DNA of 64,000 nt from positions 462,501-526,500 of the forward strand of contig PUQB01000016.1 in the NCBI GenBank assembly GCA_003024785.1. The letters are read 5' to 3'. Shown here one piece after another: positions 1 through 12,190 of the stretch (its first letter is position 1; each line of letters starts with the position of its first letter). Below the pieces are notes generated by a model, which was not told where the DNA came from, searched no databases, and worked only from the letters and a program-made list of their open reading frames with translations. Origin of the DNA: Selaginella tamariscina. Taxonomy: Eukaryota; Streptophyta; Lycopodiopsida; Selaginellales; Selaginellaceae. The position numbers and the translations under genes are program-made.

Positions 1-12
1 GAGGTTCCGGGA

Positions 13-1330
13 ATGGAATTTGAGGAGGGTTCTCCTGTATTGTGGAATTTGGATGAAGTCAAGGCTAACATAGAATATATAGAGTCACAAACAAACAGTA
101 GCACGAGTTTTTCAGATGATGGCTTGCCTGCTGTGATGGATGAGGTGATTCTCTTTCTTCATGAGATTAAGGTTGGGAGAGGCATCATCACAGCTATAAA
201 TCCAATGGAAGCAGTGTCAGAAGAGAAACTAGGGTCCGACTTCGTGGGTGTAGTTGTGACAGAGGTTTCACCTAATGGCACTTTGCATCTTGGATCCCTC
301 GTGAGGTGGCGAACATCTGAATTAAGACGGGAAGATGGTTCAACATATTCTGGGTTGAATTTCAATAATAACAACCCGGAAGAACAACTCATATTTGAAG
401 AGGTTCCTTGCATTGGTCCTATTGTAAGAAAAAGGCGATTCATGGGTTGCAGATCTTCCCCTGCAAGTTTCAGCAAGAGGGTCAAGATGGATCCTACATC
501 TTCCGAAAGTGTTATGAGCATTTCCACAATTGATTGCTGCAAAAAAAAGTGTTGTCAGATGGCAGACCGGAATGAAATTATCTAATGTAGACATGTCTTT
601 CGTACGCTCACCCAAAAGCAAAGGCATGAGTTTGTATATGCAGCACTAACTGGGTGTATTGATGGAATGACCTTAGACACAGGTTATCAGAGTACATCCA
701 TGGTATTTAATAAGGTGGCCATCTGCTTCAAAGCTTGGTACAGTATATACGGGATCCCAAAGACCACGTTCTACCGTCAGAGGGATGAGTGGCTAGATGG
801 AGCGCGAACCTCAGTACATGGGAACACTCACTTGGTCAAAACCCACTCTCACATTATGGCAGCCATAAAGATACTCAAGGCTTTTGTGAAAGCAAATGCA
901 GACAGGATGCCTCACAAATGCCGAACCACAAATGCAGGGATCAGGGGGATCTCAAGGTTTGCCTTCAATCTACACTCAATTAGCTGTGTGAACAGTGAAA
1001 AGTGCCTCAATTTGATGGGTCTGCAAGCAATCTGCACGTACCTTCAACATATGGAATACTCATTTTAAGGATGTGGAGATGCAAAACACTCTAGCTTTTC
1101 CAAGTGTGACATTTGTAATCATTGAAGGCTGTAGAGCTTGTGCAAAAACCTTGGTGGAGATCACTGCATTCAAAGAAGATGGAGGCCCACATGATTGCAC
1201 AACAACTTGCCGGTCTCAGTACTATGCACACCGCATGCTTTCTGTGTCATGCCCATTAGAGTACCTGTGCTGATCCATGACAAGATGGATCATTCAAGAC
1301 CAACATTCCAAGCTCGTTGCAACACCAAAG
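13..1330 (+). pseudogene. Transposase-like ORF, broken by one nonsense codon and downstream frameshifts
   Basis: A single reading frame runs from 13 to 1068, interrupted only by a TAA at 583-585; the protein sense continues directly on the other side. The first half (190 codons) is acidic and unrecognised and ends in a cysteine cluster (DCCKKKCC). The second half shows VCFKAW-like and IYGIPKTTFYR blocks, then HGN and ADRMPH. In another frame at about 1060-1110 there is FSKCDICN, and at about 1272-1290 LIHDKMDHS. From memory, this order (cysteine cluster, FYR, HGN, D-MPH, SKCD-C, DKMDH) recurs in a family of long transposon-encoded proteins of plants and animals. I am not sure of the superfamily name. 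The left end lies beyond the window. Likely a decayed DNA transposon gene. Confidence 0.45.
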
Positions 1331-1704
1331 TGCCTTAAAAATATTACTATATAAGCATGTGTCGACTATTGGGAGACTGTTGTTCGAGAGTTGGAAGGGC
1401 CTACTGTGATTACTTCAGGTGTGTCGATAATTTGACCCATCCAAATAGGCTGATTATATGACGCATCTGGAGTAATGAGAACCATCATTAGTTTTTGAAG
1501 ATCCTAGCAACGTTGCAACACCAAAGTGCCTTAAAAATATTATATAAGCATGTGGTCGACTATTGGGAGACTGTTGTTCGAGAGTGGAAGGGCCTACTAT
1601 GATTACTTCAAGTGTGTCGATAATTTGACCCATTCAAATAGCGCTGATTATATGACGCATCTGGAGTAATGAGAACCATCATAGTTTTTGAAGATCCTAG
1701 CAAC
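1316..1704. repeat. Tandem duplication of about 193 bp
   Basis: Two adjacent copies, 1316-1511 and 1512-1704, both begin GTTGCAACACCAAAGTGCC and end GATCCTAGCAAC. They differ by a few single-base changes and short indels (for example TATTACTATATAAG versus TATTATATAAG). The unit abuts the transposase-like ORF and may be part of that element's terminal region. Confidence 0.85.
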
Positions 1705-1870
1705 AATCAAAGTATGCTTTAGGTTTTGGTTCCTTTGTCCAACAAAGTGTAGGGTTTGCACTCTAATCACTACTGGCTTCTATGTCGTCTGTGCTCAGTG
1801 GTGTCATTCAATCTCCTCTCGCCACCTTGTTTTAAGCCAAAAAGGGTGTTGCAATCTGTACTTGTGACAG

Positions 1871-1928
1871 TAGGCCCTTCCAACTCTCGAACAACAGTCT
1901 CCCAATAGTCGACCACATGCTTATATAG
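1871..1928 (-). repeat. Inverted partial copy of the 193-bp unit
   Basis: The sequence from TAGGCCCTTCCAACTCTCG to GCTTATATA is the reverse complement of the middle of the tandem unit (about 1340-1400 and 1535-1590). Together the three pieces form two direct copies plus one inverted copy within 600 bp, so the locus can fold into a hairpin. It could be a transposon terminal inverted repeat. Confidence 0.75.
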
Positions 1929-1953
1929 TAACTATTGGTCAACTATATGTGGC

Positions 1954-2247
1954 ATGGGTTCAAAAATCGATGCATGGTCAAATAACACACCTGAAGTAAT
2001 CATAAAAAATAGTATTGTTAAGGTTGCATGGTTCAAACCACAAAAAAGGCGACACGAGAAGAAGAGCGAAAGATATAATGGATGCCTAGAGAAAACATGG
2101 TCTCCCAATAAAAAAGACCCAGCATGTTTTATAAATGTTAAATCCATTCGATATGGGTGGATGTTAAGAAGCGTTGATAAAGTCACGATTAACAAAACTG
2201 TAAGGAATGTATGTTTTCTAAAGCTTAAAGCAATTACAAAATTATAA
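1954..2247 (+). other. Unrecognised ORF of 97 codons in a gene-poor stretch
   Basis: An open frame starts at ATG 1954 and runs to a stop at 2247. It is rich in Lys, Asn and Ile and has no domain I recognise. Composition changes sharply to very AT-rich DNA right after it. It may be a leftover of the adjacent transposon or chance. From 2250 to 2715 I see nothing but AT-rich sequence. Confidence 0.15.
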
Positions 2248-4943
2248 AATATCATATATTTAATATTCATAATTATTATAAACTCTTTAATAATAGTACC
2301 AAATTGTTATACTTAACTATATAAATTTAAAAAATGATATGGAAGATTGACTATATTATTATAGGATTTATATATATATTATTACTACTACAAATTTTTA
2401 ATTAATAATGTATATTTAAATATTAAATTTTAATAAACATCAATATTTATATAATGTACCTCTTATGCTCTTCCTTAATTGTTATATTAGGCAATATATT
2501 ATAAATTAATATCTTCTACTTTTATAATGTTATTAATTTTGTTCAATGAATGCTATATTTATTAAAGGGTAGAATACAAAATAGAATATTCTAAAGAATA
2601 TTCTATTTCAAACATATATTTTAAAGAATATTTTTAAATTAGAAAATGCTAATTAAATAGCTAAAATTGCTAATTTATTAGAAAATGGGACTATATCCAT
2701 GCCCATTTAGTTATAACATGCATAAAACTTCTCAGTAATATAATCTTTTAAGTTGAGAATTTATAATAAGTTTCTACATTTTGTATAGTAAGGGATAGAA
2801 ACTGTGCGTGAGTGCGTGCCTACCTGTGCCTGTGAATGTGCATGTGCATGTGTGCGTGTATAACAGAACGTATGCATTATATACGGAGAAATATAAATAT
2901 AATACATACATACATATATCTCAATATTTAGTTCATATACTAAAGGATGGAGAGGTAAGAGAGGGCAGGGGGGATGTGGCCCAATTTATATAAATAACCA
3001 AAATACTTATAAATTAAAATATAAAAGTCTTAAAATTTTAACTTTTATAATTATAAAATAATTAAATTTAACAGCTACAAAATTTATTTTATATAATATT
3101 TAATAATGTTTAAATTTATATAATTATGCAAATCAAGTCATTAAAATTAATGAAATATTTCTCTTTTTCTAATACGATAATAAATTATAACTACAAATAT
3201 ATATATTTCATGAATTACAAGCTGTTATGTGTTTAAATATTTAATATTGAAGTGCAGAAATTATATTTTGACTCGTTTAAAGCCTACTTGTACATGTTTA
3301 AAAATCATTTTTAAGTATTTTAAATATTGTTTATTATGTAGTTTTGTATTTCTATTCACATTAAACAATGTAGTAAGATGGTATAGAATTCATATTAGTT
3401 ATATTTATATAAATAATGTTCACTCATGTAGTATGCGTGTTGTTTTTATGTCTTAGGCTTAAGCATATTTAATTCTAATTTTATAAGATATTCCCTATTC
3501 TAGCATATACAAGCATTCATTTAATCAAATAAATAATAATATATTAAATGAAAAAAAATAGTTTATATAATATTCTTAACAATAGATTTTTATTCAATGA
3601 AATCCAAATTAAGTCATTAAAATTCTTGTCATTTTGTATTTTTTTAAGAAATATTAATTTAAATATATAAATGTATAACTAATGAATATATATAGATTTC
3701 ATGAATTTATGTATTTAGAAATATATTTATTTTAAAGTACAAGAAAAATAAAAAATATATTTTAACTAGTTGCAATGTACTTGATATGAAATATTTATTA
3801 CTTATTTCCTTTGATGACATGTTTAAACAATCATCTTAGGATTATTATATTCACATTAATTAAGATGGTTATAAAATTTATATTAGTTAGTATTAATATA
3901 AATAGCTTTTACTCAATCAAATATACACGTTAATATGTGCTTTATACTAAATCTACGATGTGAATTAACTGTATTATAATATAATTGCAATTATTAAATA
4001 ATTACTGAAATTAAATGTCAAAAGTAATTTGAATAATTTAATAAATTTTAAAACATTTTAACTCCATAAGAAAACCCAAATTTAATACTTTATAATTTCT
4101 TTGAATACCTTATTAGCCAACTCAACAAATAAATAATTATTTATTCAAATCCAAACATAATTAAATCTTAAAACATTTAAAATTCATTTACATATAAACA
4201 TATATTACCAAATATAATATATGTATATATTATTTAAAATAATTATAATCATAAATATTACATAAAATCAAATTTATGGTGGTTTATTAAATGCAGATTT
4301 AGATACATAAATGCACATGTGAAATACAAATTTCCATCTCTATGTAGATTATCTTCTTTACAATTCAAAAATAAGAGAGAACAAATAATGTAACACTTAT
4401 ACAGAATCTATAATTTTCTTATACTATAAATACTTTTAATTATTAACTTAATTAAAAGTATTATATTACTTAATGTTTTCAATCATTTCACTACTTTTGT
4501 AAATTTCATACCTAAGTTTCACTACATATGCCCGTTTGTGTGTGCGTGTGTGTGTGAGAGAGACACATTTTCATAACATGTATACGTTTATATACGTAAA
4601 AGGATATATATGTTGTACATATAAACTTATTTCTGTTTTAACACGCGTGTTTTTTAGATACAGTTATTATAATATATTATATTTATCAAACGTTGCGACT
4701 AATGAACCGAGAGCGAGTTGTTAATCAACAACGTACAACATGCCCTAATTTCTATTTTTCTTTAAACTAAATATTACTTTTGAATTTTTGAAAAGAAGAT
4801 ATTCAAAAATTTATTTATGACATAACTGAGGAGATATGTAAAGTGTGATTTATGTGAATTTGAATAAAATTAGATAATATTAAAAGTTAATTTAACAGCA
4901 CTTTTTATAAAGTGAATACGATACTTAAACAAGGACAATGGCG

Positions 4944-5590
4944 CTACTATACAGATCAAAAAAAATAAATCTAGTGTTAACGTCTTTATAATGTCATCTA
5001 GACTTACTGTTGACATGCATACATATATATGAAGTAATCGATCGTGGGCAATTCATATTTGATAATAGTAATATTTTTTATTATTCATGTTAATAAAATT
5101 AATTAATAATTTATAATAATATTAAATTAAAATATACTAAAATTGAACAAGAACATCGAATTATATATAGGGATTTTCATCAGTAGTCTGAGATAAAAAT
5201 CTCTGTCCAACAAAGGAATAAATATTTTCATTTTGAATACTATCGTGATGATATAAAAGGAAAACTGTCAAATGCACAAGATGCGCATAAGATAATATAA
5301 AATATATAATTTGCAATCGGTTTTTGAAAATATAATGGTAAATGAATTAAAAACATCTGTTTTTCTCGTTAACTTCTACATGATTAAAATATACCATCAA
5401 CATCGATGTATGAAAGACGTTCCATAATGACTTTAAGATCACTAGAATGTGCAATTGCTAAAATCAAAATACACACACAAGTGTGTGTATATATAATGTG
5501 CTGTTTAGTGCAAGTTATGAGCCAAACGATAATGTTGTTCAAGTTTGTGTCAATTGCAACTAACTAGTCATTAATGCGAACATTGTGATG
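4944..5590 (+). repeat. Segment flipped inside the IR-A arm
   Basis: Unlike the rest of the arm, this segment matches 48,501-49,150 in the same orientation, beginning around AAATCTAGTGTTAACGTC. Both flanks match in inverted orientation. The breaks fall after GACAATGGCGC (about 4943) and before CCCACTTGGG (about 5597). This is a simple inversion within one arm after the inverted repeat arose. Confidence 0.8.
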
Positions 5591-6119
5591 CATCCCACTT
5601 GGGAATTGAAGGCGAATGCGACTCAGCTTAACGTGGACCTTGTACTTTAGAATTAGATTCTAAAGACTCTTTTAAAATAATTAATTCTCTCTCTATGCAC
5701 ACACATAGGTGGACAAGTGTGTGGTAAAACACACAGGCAAGCTCCAAGCAACTGTGAAATCAATTACAAAAGTTCTTGCAACTTTTATAAACGGTATATT
5801 TATATCCTATACAAACTTTTATAATATTAATTAATAATTTAATACTGTTTTAACAAGTAAATTGGTATAATGTGTATATCAATAAATTAATTATATATAA
5901 AAGCGTCGTTCAAAACATTTTGTACGTTTACAACTTTATTAAATTCACATACAAACATACATATAATATAGATAGAGAGACAGAGAGATTATTGTTCTTT
6001 TTCTTTCGTTTTTGAAACAAAATATATATGTGGCATTTACATGTAGATGGCATGTATGTATTTTTTATTTATATGTGCAATACAGTGAATGATATTAATT
6101 ATACATAATTTGAAGAACT

Positions 6120-6500
6120 TCAGCAACACGCACCATATATATATATATATATATATATAACACATACTTTTACATGAAGAAATTTGAAAATTATGCATGG
6201 CCGTGTGCTGGAATATCTATCCTTCCTATGAGACTGCATGTGAAATTGTGTGTGTGTGTGTGAGTGAGAAGAGAGAGAGAGAGAGATCTTGTCATCATGA
6301 GGCTGCATTGACATATACTTCTGGTAGTGATGGTACTGATACGATGTTGTGTGTGGTGTGGCGTGTGTGTGTGCGCGTGTGCATGTGTTTGTGTATGTAA
6401 AGTTATGAATTCTTGCACTGTGTTATCTGTTACACCAGCTAATCTTGCTGGGTAGTCAATTATACGGATAGATAGATAGATAGTAAAATATATAGATATA
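6120..6500. repeat. Cluster of microsatellites
   Basis: Runs of (AT)n at about 6137-6158, (TG)n at about 6247-6262, (GA)n at about 6270-6285, TG-rich tracts at 6349-6396 and (GATA)n at about 6468-6483 lie within 400 bp. They create spurious ORFs rich in His-Thr or Tyr-Ile on both strands. The same cluster is present, inverted and with different repeat numbers, at 47,430-47,840. Confidence 0.8.
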
Positions 6501-7149
6501 GATATAGTATACAATATTTATATACATCGGTCCATTTACTTTTAATTAGCAATAATAATTTCAGAAATAAATACTTTTTGTTAATTATATAAAGTTATTA
6601 ATAAGTATTTGGTTCCTATGTTTCTGAGTATTAAGTATTAGAAGCTAAAATTTTAAGTTTTTACTAAATTTGAAATGTAAACAAATTCAACCTTTGTGAA
6701 TCATCCGTAACATTGTTTAAAACCATGCATTTCACGACATCACATATGTGAACGTACAAAGTATTATGTGAACATGTGACACACATACACAACCTGAAAA
6801 TGTGTTACACACACACGTGTGTGTTTGTGCTTATACATTACGTGTTTGTAAAAACACATAACAGCCTTTTCCAGCAGAAGCAAAACCATATATAATTTAC
6901 TATGTGTATTCAGGGATTTAAATTAGGGCTAATCCATATGAATTCGGGTTGACTGAGATTTTAGGTTTTTCATATATACGGCACATGGATAATAGAGGAT
7001 CCGGGCGGTTGAGGTGGGAGAAGTAGAGCAGAGTTGGGATTGGGTGAGGCTATGGCTGCAGCTAGGGATTATAATTGTAGATTTGCAAAGATTAATCAAA
7101 TTTGCCTGCAATGGCTTGGAGTAGTAGAAATGTCATTATCTTTCTTCAG

Positions 7150-8092
7150 TACGCAGTTGTAAAAAGAACATTTAGCTCTTTCTAAATGCTGGGTGTGCCA
7201 GCACGTCGATCAACAACATAACACATTAACTCGGCAAAGCACAATCTTGTTGTGGTTGATGCTGGTTCACAACCAAGCAAGAAAAAGCAAAAAACACCAT
7301 ATCACGAATTAATTAAGTATGGACAAGTTCTTCATGACTAGTAAGTACATCTATTTTTAAACAATTTACTTGTTCATTATTTTGGCATCTGTAGATTCTG
7401 GTTCATGGCGAGTTGAAGTAGCCTATGCTAGTGGTGCTAGTGGCAATGGAAGTAAAGACATAATATAGTTTTGTTTGAGAGTTTGAGTGTGAAGAAGTTG
7501 CTTATAGGAATAAGATGATATGTTGTGGTTATAATCATCAGTATGAAAGTTTTAGTTTATGACTTTAGAAGCTTGCTAGACAATTCACTCTCAACAAAGA
7601 ATTGGTATGTAGAGCTAGAATTAGATTGCTAAATTGAAATAGCTAGGAATAGACACTAGGTTCATGGGACTTATAGACATGGGGAATGCTCTCGGTTAAG
7701 TAGAAGTAGTGAAGCTTATTAGTGCAACAAGTATGCCGGTATTCCTTGTGAAGAAGACTTTTATACAAGAGCAAGGAAAGAGATCAAGACAGTGTGGAAT
7801 TGCAGTTCAAGAGCAGAAACAACATGCTGATCAAACTACTTGATAAGATCTGAACAAATTCAACGAACACATTTTATAACTTTTAAAATGTGGCTTTTGA
7901 AAAAATAGGTTTTCATCCCTTGCAAAACAAACATTACGCTAAGGCTGGAAGTGAAGGATTTTAAGAAGACATTGGAGTCAACAACAAGAAGGGATCTTTG
8001 AAAGTTTTCAGAAACATTGTGCAAGCTCATTGGCTTGGGAATTGGAAAGGAAAGAAGTAGTTTGGGATTTCTTGCAAGATGTGGTTCAGAAT
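7150..8092. other. Triplicated non-open segment downstream of the PPR gene
   Basis: No long ORF is present. Short stretches look formerly coding on the plus strand (for example around 7390-7480 and 7940-8090), but stops interrupt every frame. The segment occurs again at about 40,360-41,205 and 44,535-45,440. It may be a decayed gene or transposon fragment; I cannot name it. Confidence 0.4.
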
Positions 8093-9393
8093 CTAATTAG
8101 GAATAACAAGGGATGCATTATAAAGACCCAATGAATGCCCCGCTCTGGCATGTCCTTTATCAAACCCGTCCAGGAAGAGACGTCTCTACCTGGCCTCATC
8201 AAATGAAACTCCTCGCCTTCTCAACGTGTCCGTTAGTGGCATAATGCAAAAACTATAGTGCTCCACGCCAGGTCTCGTGTGCAGGCACGAGGAGAAAGAG
8301 CTTCTCAGCCTCTTCAAACTCTCCATTGTTTGAGTACGCAGCTATCATCGTTGTCCATAGAACAACGTCTCTGTCCGGAGTTCCTCAAAAACGTCCCTCG
8401 CTTCACGCATAAGCCCTGCTTGTGCATATGCATTTGCCATGCAATAGCACTCTTACCAACCATACCATCGTAAGCGACCTTTGCGTCCTTGAGGCTCCCG
8501 CATCTCGTGAACATGTTTACAAACGTGTTGCTAACCATCGTGTCGAGCTCGTTAGCCGCTGTACAGAAAGCGTATATAGCTCGACCTTCGGCTGCGTCCT
8601 TTTACGCCCGCACACGCGTCTGCAACGACGTGAACGTGATCCTGTTTGGACGTGAGCCTTCGTGGTTCATCGTTCGGAAGAGATGAACGGCTGCATGGAA
8701 GGCTCCATTCTGGACAAGCCCGGCTATCATTGCATTCCATGTAGCAGTGATTCTATCGGGTATTCGCTTGAAGATCGCCTTTGCTTCGTTGATATACCCA
8801 TTCTAGGCATACGCAGAGAGCATGTTGTTCCACGATATGACATTGAGATCCCCCACTGGGATTGTATCAAACATCTCCTTTGCCTTCTTGAGATCCTTAT
8901 TCTGGGCATATGCAGTAACTAGTATGTTCCTCGACACGAGGTCTCTCTCCGGAAACATATCAAAGAGCTCCTTAGCTTCATCCAGACGTCCATTCTGTGC
9001 ATACGAAGTCATCATGGTGTTCCACGTAACGTCGCTTCTAGCCGGGAGTTTCTCAAACACGACACGCGCCTCATGCAGATGCCCGTTCTGGGCATATGCA
9101 ACCATGATGAAGTTCCACGTGTGGGCATTCCTGTTATGCATCTTCTCAAAGGCAGTTCGTGCTTCATGGACGCTACCAAAGTGTCCATACATCTGGAGAA
9201 GGATATTGGTAAGGTACCTGTTGGATGTAAACCCGGATGCATATATCTCTCCCTCGACTCTCTTAAGCTCACGCAAGCTTGTACATCTGCGTATACAGGA
9301 GGCATATACATCCTCCAGTTGTCGTTGGCTTTGCACCAAGCTGTGTATATAATATGCATTCAACAATGAACAAGTCTTCTTGTATACATGCAT
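8093..9393 (-). pseudogene. PPR protein gene, copy 1 (nonsense and frameshift mutations)
   Basis: The minus-strand frame from ATG 9393 encodes tandem pentatricopeptide repeats of the PLS/S type: units of about 31 residues ending in VAYAQNGHLHEARVVFEKL, TSYAQNGRLDEAKELFDMF and TAYAQNKDLKKAKEMF. PPR proteins normally bind organelle RNA and act in editing, splicing or stability. I chose ATG 9393 because the frame upstream runs into the neighbouring gene. A TAG at about 8803 replaces the Gln of an AYAQNG motif; copy 2 has CAG there. Further repeats continue in other frames down to about 8100 (SNTFVNMFTRCGSLKDAKVA at about 8530), so frameshifts follow. No DYW or E domain is visible. It starts 38 bp after the BAHD stop codon on the same strand. 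Confidence 0.8.
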
Positions 9394-9431
9394 ATACGTA
9401 AGTAAGAGAAAGAAACGCACATATATTACTA

Positions 9432-11181
9432 TCAAGGGTTTAAAAATGATGGGTCATCCTCTAACTTCTTCATAGCATCTGCCTTAAGTGACATATAAGC
9501 AGCTAACCACCTTGCTCCTTTGCCGGAAAGTAATAACACCGTCCGCATTGGGAGTCGGAAGGATCGTCATTCCGGCGGGTTTACCGAATCCGAAGTCTTC
9601 ATAAACTGGGAAATGAAACGAGCTGCCAACAATTAAGTCATTTGTGGATGAGACATTGCTAAACACTGTGTAATCTTTGCTGCTCGCAAATGCTTCAACA
9701 AGCTCACACACTGAGTTAATCTCCTTCTCTTTGAAGCTTGCAGTTGCTTCCTTTATCAAAGCTGCACCTTGCTCTTCAACTTTACCTGTACATGTACACA
9801 TTAATTACACACACACGCACACACACGTGTATTATGTGTGTAGTATATAACCTGCAGTTCTTAAGGCTCCGATGATACAAGCTCCTTGGCCGCCGTAAGT
9901 AGAACCAAGTGAAGGAAGTCTCTCACGACAGTTGATAGCAAAATGCAACATGGTTGGCTCGTTCTTGTCTAAGTTACGAGCTAATGTCACCTTGTCCCAT
10001 ATATGTGCGGATAGCAGCTGAAATGTGGTGTATCCTGGACTCTTTGCCTTAAGCTTGCTAATCATTTCTCGCCTGAATACTCAAACTAGTCACACACACA
10101 CACACACACAAGTATATGTTCTATATATGCATATTGGCATACAAACGCATACACTCGCCTGAACACAAAACACTTCGCCTTGTACTTGTTGGGGTCCTCA
10201 AGAGTTGTTGATAGCAAATCTGAATTCTTGTATTGTTTGAGGAAGAAGGGAAGTTTGACCTGGAATAACTAAAGTATAACTACTACTACTAATGATAAGA
10301 ATTAAACACACACACACACACAGGTATACATATATACACACCTGTTCAATGTTTGTTTCTGGTGTTGGGTTTATTGGATTGTCCACAAACTGTGGGTTAA
10401 AAGATATAGTCTTCCACAACATGTTTCAGCCCAAGCCTTAACAAAGTACCATGTGCTTGTTCCGTCTAATATTTGGTGGTTGAACCTCACCGATATGCAT
10501 ATCCCCCACATATAAACTGTGTTACCTGCAAAACAAATACATAGTCTGTATATATACACGCACACACAGAGCACTGCAATCATGTTACAGAAGTACCAGC
10601 ATGCAGCATTAGTAAAATGCATATAACAGAAGTTCTCCGTTCTGGGCATATGCAGTTACCTAAGATGTAACACACACGCACGCACACACCTGGATGAAGA
10701 AGAGAGGAGCATCTGACGCCAGGGCCAATTAAGAGTATGTCCTCCTGTATGAGCAAGTTGATGGAGCACTTGAGGATCGATCTCAAAGTCACCATCTTTA
10801 CACGGAAAGTCCTCAGTGAAAAACTCGCATATGCTTCAATAAACATAACCCCTTCATTGCTCATCTTCAGCTCCATAAGACCATCTTCTCTCACATGTAA
10901 TCTCCCCGCTATGTGATAAAACTCATTCAATACTTTCCCAAGTCCCAACTTCAGACTATGAATCAAAAGGCATATAAATCTCTACACACGCACGCACGCA
11001 CGCACTACCTTGAGATTATGTGGTTGAAAGACTTCGGAGGTTGTCTGAAGAAGAGAAACCTTGTTCTATACTGAGTATGCCATGTAAAGTGAGCCAATGG
11101 GGAGAGAAGGGTTCTACCATTAGATCGAACTTTCTCACAATCTGCAGGAACCAAACATATGCTCTTTATATCACAATCCAT
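9432..11181 (-). pseudogene. BAHD acyltransferase gene, copy 1 (multiple frameshifts)
   Basis: Six exons can be placed by comparison with copy 2: 11009-11181, 10690-10955, 10342-10525, 10159-10259, 9852-10072 and 9432-9785. BAHD enzymes transfer acyl groups from acyl-CoA to alcohols or amines in the cytosol (phenolic esters, lignin precursors, waxes). The HxxxDG motif (FNHQILDG) is in exon 3 and the DFGWG-type motif (EDFGFGKP) in exon 6. Relative to copy 2 this copy lacks one base in exon 2 (after FSL), one G in exon 3 (five G instead of six) and two bases in exon 6, which scrambles the frame after ILPTPN. It also shares two frame breaks with copy 2. I conclude it is a pseudogene. Confidence 0.8.
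10082..10158 (-). other. GC-AG intron of the BAHD gene, copy 1
   Basis: Between exons 4 and 5 the donor reads TTCAG followed by GCGAGT instead of GT, and the acceptor is TATTCAG before GCGAGAAATG. The intron also holds a (TG) run whose length differs between the two gene copies. The same GC donor is present in copy 2 (43,190-43,277), so it predates the duplication. GC-AG introns are a known minor class. Confidence 0.6.
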
Positions 11182-11183
11182 GG

Positions 11184-11186
<3 letters not shown>

Positions 11187-11240
<54 letters not shown>

Positions 11241-11241
11241 C
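11187..11241. repeat. (CT)n(AT)n microsatellite just upstream of the BAHD start
   Basis: A run of about 17 CT units followed by about 10 AT units starts 6 bp upstream of the BAHD ATG (a GA run on the coding strand). In copy 2 the CT run is roughly half as long (44,317-44,338). GA/CT tracts near plant transcription starts can act as GAGA-type elements; here that is only a possibility. Confidence 0.7.
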
Positions 11242-11419
11242 GTGTAACAACAAACGTGAACCTCGTGTTAGATATGTCAGTTCAGAACACCGTATTTGAC
11301 AATTACCCTTCAACTAATTATATTGATAAACGATTTGGAACTACTTATGCGGAAGAATATACTAATAATATATGCTATAAACCAGATATGACGTACGTAT
11401 ACACGCATATATATTATAT

Positions 11420-11482
11420 ATATCTAAAATGTGTTGTATATGAAGTGTGTACATGTGTACATCTGTGAGCGGAGAGCATATA

Positions 11483-11522
<40 letters not shown>

Positions 11523-12190
11523 AATAATGTGTATACTCTTATATTATATTATATTTGAATATTATATTATTGTATCAGTATTTTAGAAATTAATTTAAAA
11601 TTTTATATTAGAAATTTTCATCTTCAAATATAAATTAAATATTCAGAATTTTCATCTTCAAATAAAAATTAAATATTAAAACGTATTAAAATTTACAAAC
11701 TTGTATTTAAATGTTTTTTATTGTTTCCATGATGAACTTTTTATTGGTAATTTGATATAATCTAATCTGTTTAATTTTTGATCTACTAACATCGCTTTTA
11801 TTTATTTGTTTATTCCATTCTAAAATATATATAGTAAATTAGATTTTAATTTGATAAAAAAAAATAATAGTTAATATAAGCTGTAAAATGTATAATTTCC
11901 TAATATTTATTATATTAACAATATTATATAACTGGTTTTATAATTTACATAATACTAAGACTTTAATGTATAATACATAATATTAAAATATATAATATTT
12001 AAGTCAACTTTATTTCATGTTGGCCTTAGTTAAACAATTACATATATATTGTAATAATAATAATAATAATTTTATAAAAACATCAATAAGTTCAGTACAT
12101 AATATATATTTTTATATGGGTCTATTATTACCTTCTCAACCATGAAATAATATCAGTATATTCTGATTTAAGGGTTATATATTTATTGTG
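11420..12190. other. AT-rich gap without genes
   Basis: After a long (AT)n run at about 11,480-11,521 the stretch is very AT-rich and poor in ORFs. I see no gene or recognisable element in it. Confidence 0.5.

Larger units (their letters stand above)
2715..6727 (+). repeat. IR-A, left arm of a long inverted repeat
   Basis: Nearly all of this stretch is found in reverse complement at about 47,225-51,365. Checked anchor points: the GTGCGTGAGTGCGTGCC region at about 2800 against about 51,270; the CCGTTTGTGTGTGCGTG stretch at about 4530 against about 49,560; the AGCTCCAAGCAACTGTG stretch at about 5740 against about 48,340; and the GATA run at 6468 against the CTAT run at 47,458. Most of the arm is AT-rich and contains no gene I can support, only short microsatellite-driven ORFs. 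The right end abuts the direct duplication D1. Confidence 0.85.
6728..11420 (+). repeat. D1, direct duplication block carrying BAHD and PPR genes
   Basis: This block matches about 39,927-44,530 in the same orientation, from the shared CGACATCACATATGTGAACG at its left to the region just upstream of the BAHD gene. Differences seen by eye are scattered single bases, small indels and microsatellite length changes. It holds, in order on the minus strand, a BAHD acyltransferase gene and a PPR gene, then about 0.95 kb without an open gene (7150-8100). That last part is present a third time as D3. Confidence 0.88.

Noticed and set aside
1932..2270. Minus-strand 112-codon hydrophobic ORF
   Set aside because: Overlaps the plus-strand ORF at 1954-2247, has no motif, and lies at the edge of AT-rich DNA.
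6120..6514. Overlapping ORFs rich in His-Thr, Cys-Val or Tyr-Ile on both strands
   Set aside because: They are translations of (CA)n, (TG)n, (GA)n and (AT)n microsatellites and are not conserved as frames in the inverted partner.
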